This document shows, piece after piece, positions 28,122 to 35,352 of a DNA stretch of 64,000 nt. Positions within the stretch are counted from its first letter, which is position 1. Each line of letters begins with the position of its first letter. The notes beneath the pieces are model-generated. The model ran no database searches and was not told where the DNA came from. It saw nothing but the letters and a program-made list of their open reading frames with translations. Both the position numbers and the translations under genes were made by a program. The stretch is from positions 95,446 to 159,445 of the forward strand of contig DLGZ01000009.1 in NCBI GenBank assembly GCA_002482965.1, given 5' to 3'. Source of the DNA: Verrucomicrobiaceae bacterium UBA7681. GTDB lineage: Bacteria > Verrucomicrobiota > Verrucomicrobiia > Verrucomicrobiales > Verrucomicrobiaceae.

Positions 28122-29127
28122 CGCGCTCGCGCTGCAGCAAACCCACCGAGAGGGCCAGCATCACCAGCAAAGCCGACTGCGGTTCTGGAACCATGGTAAT
28201 GGACATGATGGCGGCTGCGCTGGTGGAAATGCGTGAGGCGTACATGCTGGAGGGATTGTCCAGCGGTAGATCGGGGATGAGCGTCCAGCCAAATGAGTCA
28301 GACCCCTGATAGAGGCCGCCGCGATCAAACAAAGCCGCATTAAAATCGCTGCCATCGTTGACGACATTGTTGGTGTCGAACATGCCATCGATGCTGTAGT
28401 TCACGCCGGCCAGTTTCCAGATGCCGCCATCATTGACGAACACACCGCCGCCGGAATCACCGTTGGAGAGGGTGGCTTCTTCGGCGGTGCCACTGGCACT
28501 GAATGAAGCCGTGAGCAGATCGCCAATGGCGCTCGAATAAATGCCGCTGACTGTGTTGGTGCCCCAGCGTGCGGTGCCATCAGGGTTGGTGACTTGCCAG
28601 CCATGCAGAATCCCGCCGACGAGGACATCCGCCCCACGCGGACCACCTCTGCCGTTGACCTCCATGGTCAGGCCCGTTTCAGATGATCCCGTGTAGAGCG
28701 GGGCATAAGTGGAGAAAGTTTCCTGTATTTTGAAGATGCGGAGGTCAGTGCCCGCGATATTCCAATAGCCGACGCCGCCGTTGGCTGCAGTGTCGATATT
28801 GTAGGTTACATCCGCGCCACCGCTGAAAATGCCGTTGTGTGTGAAGGTGGTGCCCTGAGTGCCGAAATGCTGTGCGGTAATAAAATACTGCGGCGCAATC
28901 ATGGTGCCGAGATAAGCCCCGTAAGTGCCTTCGTATTGCCAGCCTGAATCCGCATAGATGCCGGTAGGAGCCGTGGTGTTGTGGCTGGGATCCGCCGTGG
29001 CTTCAAAGACGATCGCATGACACGGGGTGAGGCTCAGGCATAGCAGTGCAAACGTTGCGCACAGGATGCGCGAGCACATGGGTGCTGATGCTTTGGAGGC
29101 CACGAACATCAAGTAATGTCTCACCAC
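28105..29127 (-). CDS. PEP-CTERM trypsin-like serine protease
   Basis: This encodes 340 residues, possibly fewer if a later Met is used. A signal peptide (CATFALLCLSLTPCHA) precedes a chymotrypsin-fold domain: His in FITAQHFGTQG, Asp in AGTDLRIFKI and Ser in SNGDSGGGVFVNDGG. The C-terminus is a PEP-CTERM sorting signal: VPEP, a hydrophobic helix (SALLVMLALSVGLL) and basic residues. Such proteins are processed by exosortase and placed in the cell envelope or exopolysaccharide. No exosortase gene is visible in the window. A low-GC leader region of about 150 bases separates it from the divergent ankyrin-L,D-transpeptidase gene. Confidence 0.88.
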   Translation of the reverse strand: MVRHYLMFVASKASAPMCSRILCATFALLCLSLTPCHAIVFEATADPSHNTTAPTGIYADSGWQYEGTYGAYLGTMIAPQYFITAQHFGTQGTTFTHNGIFSGGADVTYNIDTAANGGVGYWNIAGTDLRIFKIQETFSTYAPLYTGSSETGLTMEVNGRGGPRGADVLVGGILHGWQVTNPDGTARWGTNTVSGIYSSAIGDLLTASFSASGTAEEATLSNGDSGGGVFVNDGGIWKLAGVNYSIDGMFDTNNVVNDGSDFNAALFDRGGLYQGSDSFGWTLIPDLPLDNPSSMYASRISTSAAAIMSITMVPEPQSALLVMLALSVGLLQRERVTRPV

Positions 29128-29284
29128 GTTACATAATTACCATAAAACTCTGCTGAATTGCCTTAATTTTGTCCCTGCGGGCATCATCAAATCCGATTTT
29201 GGTATTAGCAGGAACTCCGCTCGGTGAATTCATGCTCGACACTCAGATCATTTTAGTTATGGGTTGCAGGCTTGTGCCGCAAAA

Positions 29285-30637
29285 ATGAAAAAAGGTTCAT
29301 TTATCAACATGTTGGGTGCCTGCGTTCTCCCGCCGCTTGTCGGCGTGGGGATTTGCTGGGGTATGATCCAGCTTTTGAAGAACCATGAAATGTTTCGTGT
29401 GGATGCGTTTGCACAGCCCACGGCTGCGGTCAGCAAGGTGCGTCAGGGCAAGCTGAGCGAGATCGGAGCTGAGATCCGTGCCGCCTTGCCAGTTGATGCG
29501 ACCTATGACCCGGTGCGTCAGCTGCCAGTGTCGCCGAATGCAGAAAAAGCCGCCCTCAGACGTGCCGCTGAGGCAGAAAATGCGAAGCCGGTCATTCCAA
29601 AGAAAATGCCCAACGCAGAACCAGGAGTGGCGGCCGCAAGGAGGTCTGACATGGCATCTCCAGTTGTTGCCATCCAAGAGTTTCTCTGGCGTCCGATCCT
29701 TGATCCGATCGCGGATCACTGGACACCTCTAATGCCGCGCACGGATGCGCTGCCGCAGGCCTACCAGGCCGTGCTCAATGATGATGCCGCGCATCTCGCC
29801 AAGATTATCGCAATGGGCATTTCCCCCAACGAAATGACCTTGGGCGGAGATACGCCGCTTTGCGCCGCAGTGCGCATGGGACGTGCGGATTGTGTGTACG
29901 TTCTGGCGCTCTCTGGTGTGAATCTAAATCAGCCTGCACATGAAAAGCAGCCCCCGATTGCGATTGCCTCGCTACGCCGGAATGCACCCGTGTTGCAGGC
30001 GCTGCTGGATTTTGGGGTGGATCCCAACACGCGCTTCAACATGCCGATTCAGAAGCAGGTCATTGACCGCTGCACCATCAAGGATCTGCGCAACGCCATG
30101 GAAAGCGACCGTGGGATCACGCCTCTGATATGCTGTTCAGCGCGTGGAGATGTGGAAGGCGCGGTCACTCTGATGCGTGCTGGAGCCCGGGCCGGAATGT
30201 GCACCACGCGTGATCATCGTTATCCCATCAACTTTGCCGCCACCCAGGGGTATTTGTTCCTCATGCGCGTCCTGCTGGGGCGTGATCCTGAATCGGAGCC
30301 GGATACGCTCGTGACCGTCAATCTCTCCAGCCAGCGTGCTTGGGTGACCAAACAGGGCCGCATCATTAATCACACCATGGTTTCCACCGGACGTGAAGGC
30401 TACGGCACACCGGCGGGGCGCTATGTCGTCACTGACAAGCACACCTCCCATATTTCCACGCTCTACCATGTCAACATGCCTTGGTTCATGCGCTTGAACT
30501 GTGGGGCCATCGGCCTGCACAGCGGACATGTCACAGGTCGTCCCGCCTCTCATGGCTGCATTCGTCTCCCCTACGAGAAGGCGAAGGAGTTCTTCAGCCA
30601 GGTGCGCGTGGGGGACGAGGTGGAGATCGTTTATTAA
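29285..30637 (+). CDS. Ankyrin-repeat L,D-transpeptidase (YkuD)
   Basis: The ATG at 29285 gives 450 residues. One N-terminal membrane anchor (MLGACVLPPLVGVGICWGMIQ) is followed by a linker. Ankyrin-type repeats span about residues 155-330 (GGDTPLCAAVRMGRADCVYVL, QPPIAIASLRRNAPVLQALL, GITPLICCSARGDVEGAVTL, PINFAATQGYLFLMRVLLGR). A C-terminal YkuD domain follows: VNLSSQRAWVTKQG, GRYVVTDKH, then IGLHSGHVTGRPASHGCIRL with the catalytic Cys. YkuD enzymes form 3-3 crosslinks or attach proteins to peptidoglycan in the periplasm. The adjacent convergent gene is mpl, so both neighbours act on peptidoglycan. Confidence 0.92.
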   Translation: MKKGSFINMLGACVLPPLVGVGICWGMIQLLKNHEMFRVDAFAQPTAAVSKVRQGKLSEIGAEIRAALPVDATYDPVRQLPVSPNAEKAALRRAAEAENAKPVIPKKMPNAEPGVAAARRSDMASPVVAIQEFLWRPILDPIADHWTPLMPRTDALPQAYQAVLNDDAAHLAKIIAMGISPNEMTLGGDTPLCAAVRMGRADCVYVLALSGVNLNQPAHEKQPPIAIASLRRNAPVLQALLDFGVDPNTRFNMPIQKQVIDRCTIKDLRNAMESDRGITPLICCSARGDVEGAVTLMRAGARAGMCTTRDHRYPINFAATQGYLFLMRVLLGRDPESEPDTLVTVNLSSQRAWVTKQGRIINHTMVSTGREGYGTPAGRYVVTDKHTSHISTLYHVNMPWFMRLNCGAIGLHSGHVTGRPASHGCIRLPYEKAKEFFSQVRVGDEVEIVY

Positions 30638-32016
30638 AGCGTCTTCAGCAGCTTGTCGTGGATGCCGTCGAATCCACCGTTGCTGAACACCACGATCACA
30701 TCTCCGCTGTGCGTTTCCTGTTTCAGGCGATTGACGATGTCATCGGTGCTGGATTCAAACCAGCAGGGCTTGCCGCGTGCGGTGACGGCCTGCGCGACCT
30801 TGGCGGTGTCCAGGCGTTGATCTGCCGCAACTTTCTCAGGATTGGCCACCGCCGCGATCACCGATCCGTCAGCCTCGGTCAGAGCCTCGATCAATTCATT
30901 CTGCAGCACGTTGCGACGGCTGGTGTTTGAGCGAGGCTCAAACAATGCCCACAGGCGGCGTCCCTCATAGCGCTGGCGCAGACCACGCAGCGTCTCGCGA
31001 ATCGCGGTCGGGTGATGACCGAAGTCGTCGATGATCGTGATGCCGTGGGCTGTGCCACACTCCTGCTGACGGCGGCGAATGCCGCGGAAACTGGACAGGC
31101 CAGCGCGAATTTCATCGTCACTCAACCCGGCAAAACGGGCGGCGCACACGCACATCGCTGCGTTGCGCGCATTGAATTCACCTACCATGGGCACCTCGAA
31201 AGCCGCACCGTTGATTTCAAAGTGAGTGGACTCAGGAGTCACTGCGGTGATCGTGATGCGATAGTCACAGGTCGGCCCCAGACCCACCGTCTTGAGTGGT
31301 GCAGGGCACTTGGCACGCAGGCTTAGGCAATTGGGATCGTCGCCGTTGGCCAGCACGAGGCCGTTGCGTGGCACTGTGTTCAGAAAGCGCTGAAACGAGA
31401 GCAGGATTTCGTCGAGGTCACGGAAGATGTCGGCGTGATCGAACTCGATGTTGTTCACGATCGCGCACTCCGGCAGGTAGTGCAGGAATTTACTGCGCTT
31501 GTCGAAGTAGGCCGTGTCGTACTCGTCGCCTTCGATCACAAACAGGTCCGAATGGGTGAAGCGTGCGCCTGATTCGAAATTCTCCGGCACGCCACCGATC
31601 ATGAAGCCGGGGTTTTTGCCTGCGTGTTCGTAGATCCACGCCAGCATCGTCGTGGTGGTCGTCTTGCCATGCGTGCCGCTCACCACAAAGCTGCGTTTGC
31701 CTTGAATCACCTCGCGTTTCAGCATCTCTGCCATCGAGACGTAGGGCAGCTTTTTCTCCAGCAGTGCCTCGAGTTCAGGATTGCCGCGTGAGATCGCGTT
31801 GCCGACTACATAGGAATCCGCAGTGAGAGGCAGGTTCTCCGGCTTGTAGCCCTCCGTCACGGTGATGCCTGCATTCCGCAGCACATCGCTCATCGGTGGA
31901 TAGACTTGATTGTCGGAGCCGCTGATGGTGTGACCGAGGGCGCGCAGCGCGACTGCAGTGGAACCCATTGCGGTGCCGCAGATGCCGATGAAATGAATGT
32001 GCTTTGGAGATGCCAT
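30634..32016 (-). CDS. mpl: UDP-N-acetylmuramate:L-Ala-gamma-D-Glu-meso-DAP ligase (Mpl)
   Basis: This encodes 460 residues. It joins recycled murein tripeptide to UDP-MurNAc. Mur-ligase marks are HFIGICGTAMGSTAVAL (Mpl-type Rossmann start), VSGTHGKTTTTTMLAWI (ATP site), FVIEGDEYDTAYFDKRSKF, CAIVNNIEFDHADIF, and TIIDDFGHHPTAIRETL. 'EGDEYDTAYFDKRSKF' and the HIHFIGICGTAMG start distinguish Mpl from MurC. The start at 32016 (MASPKHIHF) is preferred to 32031. It is convergent with the L,D-transpeptidase, sharing TTAA at the stops. Confidence 0.94.
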   Translation of the reverse strand: MASPKHIHFIGICGTAMGSTAVALRALGHTISGSDNQVYPPMSDVLRNAGITVTEGYKPENLPLTADSYVVGNAISRGNPELEALLEKKLPYVSMAEMLKREVIQGKRSFVVSGTHGKTTTTTMLAWIYEHAGKNPGFMIGGVPENFESGARFTHSDLFVIEGDEYDTAYFDKRSKFLHYLPECAIVNNIEFDHADIFRDLDEILLSFQRFLNTVPRNGLVLANGDDPNCLSLRAKCPAPLKTVGLGPTCDYRITITAVTPESTHFEINGAAFEVPMVGEFNARNAAMCVCAARFAGLSDDEIRAGLSSFRGIRRRQQECGTAHGITIIDDFGHHPTAIRETLRGLRQRYEGRRLWALFEPRSNTSRRNVLQNELIEALTEADGSVIAAVANPEKVAADQRLDTAKVAQAVTARGKPCWFESSTDDIVNRLKQETHSGDVIVVFSNGGFDGIHDKLLKTL

Positions 32017-32106
32017 GGAAGGGACGCGCACGGTTCAAATTCCAAGCGCAGGCGTGAACTAAAGCAGCGCTTTTTGCCCCCTGCTAAAAGAAAGTTCAGT
32101 TCGGCC

Positions 32107-32136
32107 GGAATAATCGCACCGGCAGGAGCTCACATG
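32107..32136 (+). promoter_or_regulatory. Candidate ECF-sigma promoter of the bufferin peptide gene
   Basis: GGAATAA at 32107 followed after 15 bases by CTCACATG resembles an ECF -35 (GGAAT-type) with a downstream -10 region. A matching pair (GGAATAA, then CTCACCTG 17 bases on) lies upstream of the ECF sigma gene at 34701. It would leave a 5' leader of roughly 60 bases before the peptide ATG. This is inferred from similarity of two sites only. Confidence 0.4.
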
Positions 32137-32202
32137 TTGCGATGGCTCGAATCCCGCAGCCAGCCAGAACTAACAAACAAACCAAAGCACATCACACCTA
32201 TC

Positions 32203-32460
32203 ATGAGCACCAAGCACATCATCGCCGCCGCCGCCTTCACCGGTCTCCTTTCCGGCGCTTACGCCGCCCAGACCACCAGCACCCAGAAGGCCGCCAACCT
32301 CGGCGTCTCCATCGAGAAGATGGCCGACAAAGGCCAGCATACCTGCAAGGGGCACAACGACTGCAAAGGCACCGGCGGCTGCAAGTCCGGCGACAACGGC
32401 TGCAAAGGCAAGAACTCCTGCAAAGGCAAAGGCGGCTGCAACACCATGCCGAAGAAGTAA
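32203..32460 (+). CDS. bufA: Bufferin-like six-cysteine secreted peptide (BufA2-type precursor)
   Basis: This encodes 85 residues. A Sec signal peptide (STKHIIAAAAFTGLLSGAYA) is followed by a short spacer and a Cys/Lys/Gly-rich core. The core contains CKGHNDCKGTGGC, the linker KSGDNG, and CKGKNSCKGKGGC: two copies of a C-x5-C-x5-C module with 57-base spacing. CKGxN and CKGxG repeats are typical of BufA2-type bufferin precursors, whose cysteines are converted by a DUF692/DUF2063 enzyme pair to copper-binding thiooxazole-type groups before export. The enzyme genes follow directly. The start is fixed by the signal peptide. The metal bound is not readable from sequence. Confidence 0.85.
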   Translation: MSTKHIIAAAAFTGLLSGAYAAQTTSTQKAANLGVSIEKMADKGQHTCKGHNDCKGTGGCKSGDNGCKGKNSCKGKGGCNTMPKK

Positions 32461-32473
32461 GCCGAATCGATTT

Positions 32474-32512
32474 CCGCAGCCACACGACACCTCCGCGTGT
32501 GGCTGCGGTTTT
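32474..32512 (+). terminator. Hairpin between the bufferin peptide and its enzymes
   Basis: A 13-bp perfect stem (CCGCAGCCACACG with CGTGTGGCTGCGG) with a 9-base loop is followed by TTTTCC. It starts 14 bases after the peptide stop and ends 32 bases before the MNIO start. It probably acts as a partial terminator and a 3' stabiliser, giving more peptide than enzyme message. Confidence 0.82.
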
Positions 32513-32543
32513 CCTTTAATCCGTAGACTTTGAACTCCAGCAC

Positions 32544-33386
32544 ATGCCCGCCAACCCCCACAACGGTCACACCGATCTCGGCATCGGTCTCGGTCTCCGC
32601 GTGCCGCATTACCGGCACATCCTGGAGAAGAAGCCCGTCTGTGACTGGTTCGAGATCATCTCTGAAAATTTCATGGTCGATGGTGGCCGCCCGCTGGAGG
32701 TGCTGGACAGCATTTTGGAGCAGTACCGCGTCGTCCAGCACGGGGTTGCGATGTATTTTGGCAATGCCGACCCGCTGAACCGCGACCACCTCAAAAAACT
32801 CAAGCGCCTGGTGAAGCGCACCAACACTCCCTGGCTTTCCGATCACCTCTGCTGGGGCAGCGTCGATGGCCGCTGCTCGCACGATCTCCTGCCCATGCCC
32901 TATACCATGAGCGTGGCCAAGCATACCGCCGAGAAAATCAGGCAGGCCCGTGATTTCCTCGAAGTGCCCATCTGTGTGGAAAATGTGAGCAGCTACGCCG
33001 AATTCACGCAGAACGAAATGACCGAATGGGAATTCCTCAATGAAGTCGTCGAGCACGCTGATTGCGGCATCCTGCTGGATGTAAACAACATCTACGTCTC
33101 TTCGCAGAACCACGGCTTTGATCCCTTCGAGTATCTGCGTGCCGTGCCGCATCATCGAGTGGGCCAGATTCACATCGCCGGTCACACCCGGCTCGATCAC
33201 GTCATCCTCGACACCCACGATCATCCCGTGCCCGATCCTGTCTGGGATCTCTACGCGGAGGCCATCAAAAATTCCGGCAGCACCGCCACGCTCCTCGAAT
33301 GGGATGACAAAATTCCCAGCTTCGAAGACGTCCACGCCGAAGCCCTCAAAGCCAACCGCTACCTTCATGAGCACACACACGCCTAG
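32544..33386 (+). CDS. bufB: DUF692 MNIO enzyme, bufferin-modifying (BufB/MbnB-like)
   Basis: This encodes 280 residues with a TIM-barrel fold. DUF692 proteins are multinuclear non-haem iron oxidative enzymes; MbnB and BufB oxidise cysteines of a precursor peptide. Candidate metal ligands match the family: His66 (VQHGVAMYFG), His101 (LSDHLCWG), Glu146 (CVENVSSY), Asp179/Asn181 (LLDVNNIYVSS), His210 (GQIHIAGH), Asp223 and His225-227 (DTHDHPV) and Glu252 (LLEWDD). The start motif GIGLGLRVPHYRHIL is also typical. Its 3' end overlaps the DUF2063 gene by 20 bases, implying coupled synthesis of a heterodimer. Confidence 0.95.
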   Translation: MPANPHNGHTDLGIGLGLRVPHYRHILEKKPVCDWFEIISENFMVDGGRPLEVLDSILEQYRVVQHGVAMYFGNADPLNRDHLKKLKRLVKRTNTPWLSDHLCWGSVDGRCSHDLLPMPYTMSVAKHTAEKIRQARDFLEVPICVENVSSYAEFTQNEMTEWEFLNEVVEHADCGILLDVNNIYVSSQNHGFDPFEYLRAVPHHRVGQIHIAGHTRLDHVILDTHDHPVPDPVWDLYAEAIKNSGSTATLLEWDDKIPSFEDVHAEALKANRYLHEHTHA

Positions 33387-34239
33387 CCAGCTCCGCACCA
33401 ACGCCGATCTGCGCCAGTTGCAGCGCACCATGGCTGCGGCGCTCATGCAGCCGCTCACTCGTCAGGATGGCATGCCAGCCAGCACACAGGTTGATTTCAT
33501 CACGCCGAACGACCGCATGAGCGGCTTTGAGCGCCTCGAAATCTACGCCCGCCAGTACTGGTTTCGTCTGCTCGACTGTCTCTACGACGACTATCCCGCG
33601 TTGCGCGTCTTCCTTGGCGAGCGCCGCTTTCACAAACTCTGCCGTGACTACCTCGCGCAGCATCCCAGCACCTCCTGGACCCTGCGCAATCTCGGCTCAG
33701 CACTCCCCGCCTTCATCACGGATCTTAAAGCCCGTGATGTCGCCCGCGTCGAGTGGGCGCAGACGCTCGCCTTTGACGAAGCGCTGAAAAAGCCGCTGCG
33801 GATCGATGATCTCCTAGGCGCTGACCCCTCCACACTTCATCTGGGGCTTCAGCCCTGTGTTGTGCTTCTACAAATCGACCACGCCGTGGATCACTTCATC
33901 ACCGCGATGAAAAAGGCCGATGCCGACGTGCGGGGTTCCGCCAGCCAGGCCATGTCTGAGGCGCCTACTCGCGCCCGCATCGCCAAGGCACCGAAGCTAA
34001 AGCGTGAGCTCGTACATCTGGCCGTTCATCGCCACGACAACATTCTCTACTTCAAGCGCCTCGCCCCGGAGTCCTTCGCCATGCTCGCGGCATTGCGGGA
34101 TGGCCTCACCCTGGCGGATGCCATCGAGCTCGCGCTCGCCCATGCCAGTCCGGACATCGACTGGCCCGCTCATATTCGTGACTGGTTCACTGAATTCTCC
34201 CAGCTCGGCTGGTTCACCAAATCTCCTCGCAAATCATGA
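33367..34239 (+). CDS. bufC: DUF2063 partner protein (BufC/MbnC-like)
   Basis: The ATG at 33367 (MSTHTPSQLR) is chosen because it follows the usual overlap with the MNIO gene; the frame is open further upstream only as a shadow of that gene. It encodes 290 residues. The N-terminal DUF2063 domain is clear (GFERLEIYARQYWFRLLDCL, YDDYPALRVFLGERRFHKLC, DYLAQHPSTSWTLRNLG). The C-terminal half (HLAVHRHDNILYFKRLAPES) resembles MbnC-type winged-helix partners. Family members bind the leader of the precursor peptide and present it to the MNIO. Its stop overlaps the DoxX start as ATGA. Confidence 0.92.
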   Translation: MSTHTPSQLRTNADLRQLQRTMAAALMQPLTRQDGMPASTQVDFITPNDRMSGFERLEIYARQYWFRLLDCLYDDYPALRVFLGERRFHKLCRDYLAQHPSTSWTLRNLGSALPAFITDLKARDVARVEWAQTLAFDEALKKPLRIDDLLGADPSTLHLGLQPCVVLLQIDHAVDHFITAMKKADADVRGSASQAMSEAPTRARIAKAPKLKRELVHLAVHRHDNILYFKRLAPESFAMLAALRDGLTLADAIELALAHASPDIDWPAHIRDWFTEFSQLGWFTKSPRKS

Positions 34240-34694
34240 AACCCTGGACCCTCGTCAACTCCCTAGTCGACCGTACCGCCACTTATCTGGCAGATCCATT
34301 CCTGCTCGGCATCCGCCTCTACTGGGGCTGGCAGTTTTTTCAGACCGGCAAAGGCAAGCTCAGCAACATCAGCGCCCCAACTGCCTTCTTCACTGAGCTC
34401 GGCATTCCCTTTCCAGAGCTCAATGCGTACATGGCCGGCTGCGCCGAGTGTTTCGGGGGATTGCTGCTGCTTCTCGGCCTCTTCTCCCGCGTCACCTGCG
34501 TGCCCCTCATCTTTACCATGCTCGTCGCTTATGGCACGGCACATCTTGATGTCGTCAAAACGATCTGGTCGGACGCTGACTCCTTCGTCACCGCTCCGCC
34601 GTTTCTCTTTCTGCTCGCCAGCCTGATTGTCTTTATCTTTGGTCCCGGCAGGTTCTCAGTGGATGAACTGCTGCTGCGGCGAAAAAAAGCGTAA
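34236..34694 (+). CDS. DoxX-family membrane protein of the bufferin operon
   Basis: This encodes 152 residues with four membrane segments: LLGIRLYWGWQFFQTGKGKL, CAECFGGLLLLLGLFSRVTC, PLIFTMLVAYGTAHLDVV and PFLFLLASLIVFIFGPGRFS. The DoxX signature 'R-x-x-x-G-x-x-F-x-x-x-G-x-x-K' is present. DoxX genes commonly follow bufferin or DUF692-DUF2063 genes, where they probably supply membrane redox or transport support; the exact role is unknown. Coupled by ATGA to bufC. A Cys pair (AGCAEC) lies near the second helix. Confidence 0.9.
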   Translation: MKPWTLVNSLVDRTATYLADPFLLGIRLYWGWQFFQTGKGKLSNISAPTAFFTELGIPFPELNAYMAGCAECFGGLLLLLGLFSRVTCVPLIFTMLVAYGTAHLDVVKTIWSDADSFVTAPPFLFLLASLIVFIFGPGRFSVDELLLRRKKA

Positions 34695-34700
34695 ATCGTG

Positions 34701-34732
34701 GGAATAAGCGCCGCCACCAGGTCTCTCACCTG
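34701..34732 (+). promoter_or_regulatory. Candidate autoregulated ECF promoter before the sigma gene
   Basis: GGAATAA at 34701 and CTCACCTG at 34725 match the arrangement upstream of the bufferin peptide. The element sits in the 58 bases between doxX and the sigma gene, about 20 bases before ATG 34753. It would let the sigma factor drive its own synthesis. Based on two similar sites only. Confidence 0.38.
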
Positions 34733-34752
34733 CATACCCGCCCCATGAATTC

Positions 34753-35352
34753 ATGGAACTCGCCCTTCATTTTGGCATTGAACTGCCCGCAACCCGTCCG
34801 ATACCTCGTTGCGTGACTGACTCCCTGCCCAGCTTCGAGCAGATCGTGGACGCCCACTACCAAGGCCTCTACCGCTTCGCCATGAGCATGTGCCGACGTG
34901 AGGCCACCGCACAGGATCTTGTGCAGCAGACCTTTCTGCAATGGGCTAAGAAGGGACACACGCTGCGGGATGCCTCGAAGGTGAAGACCTGGCTGTTCAC
35001 CACGATCTACCGTGAATGGCTCGGCATCGCCCGCCGCGAGAAAAAATACGAAGAGGTCGAATTCGAACCCGACCAGCACGGTGCCACTCAGAATCATGAT
35101 GATGGCGAAAATCCCCGGGTGGACAGCGCCACGCTGCAAATCGCGCTCGAAGAACTCGAACCAAACTACCGCGCTCCGCTGGTGCTTTTTTACCTCAAAG
35201 AGTTATCTTACCGCGACATCGCCGAGACGCTGGGAGTTCCCATCGGCACCGTGATGTCACGCCTCTCCCGCGCCAAAGACAGCCTGCGCACCATTCTGCG
35301 CCGCCTCGAAGATTCCGCCTCCTCCAACATCATCCCCCTCCACGCATCGTGA
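34753..35352 (+). CDS. ECF sigma factor
   Basis: From ATG 34753 it encodes 199 residues; a GTG at 34813 would start 20 residues later, next to the conserved region 2, and is also likely. Region 2 is FEQIVDAHYQGLYRFAMSMC to QDLVQQTFLQWAKK, and region 4 is LPNYRAPLVLFYLKELSYR-like with the HTH YRDIAETLGVPIGTVMSRLSRAK. It directs RNA polymerase to a small set of promoters. It overlaps the membrane protein gene that follows by GTGA, the usual sigma/anti-sigma arrangement, and sits on the same strand directly after the bufferin genes. Confidence 0.93.
   Translation: MELALHFGIELPATRPIPRCVTDSLPSFEQIVDAHYQGLYRFAMSMCRREATAQDLVQQTFLQWAKKGHTLRDASKVKTWLFTTIYREWLGIARREKKYEEVEFEPDQHGATQNHDDGENPRVDSATLQIALEELEPNYRAPLVLFYLKELSYRDIAETLGVPIGTVMSRLSRAKDSLRTILRRLEDSASSNIIPLHAS

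Noticed and set aside
29128..29284. Riboswitch or small RNA in the low-GC gap between the PEP-CTERM and ankyrin genes
   Set aside because: No stable stem or known conserved core could be read by eye; it is probably two divergent promoters.
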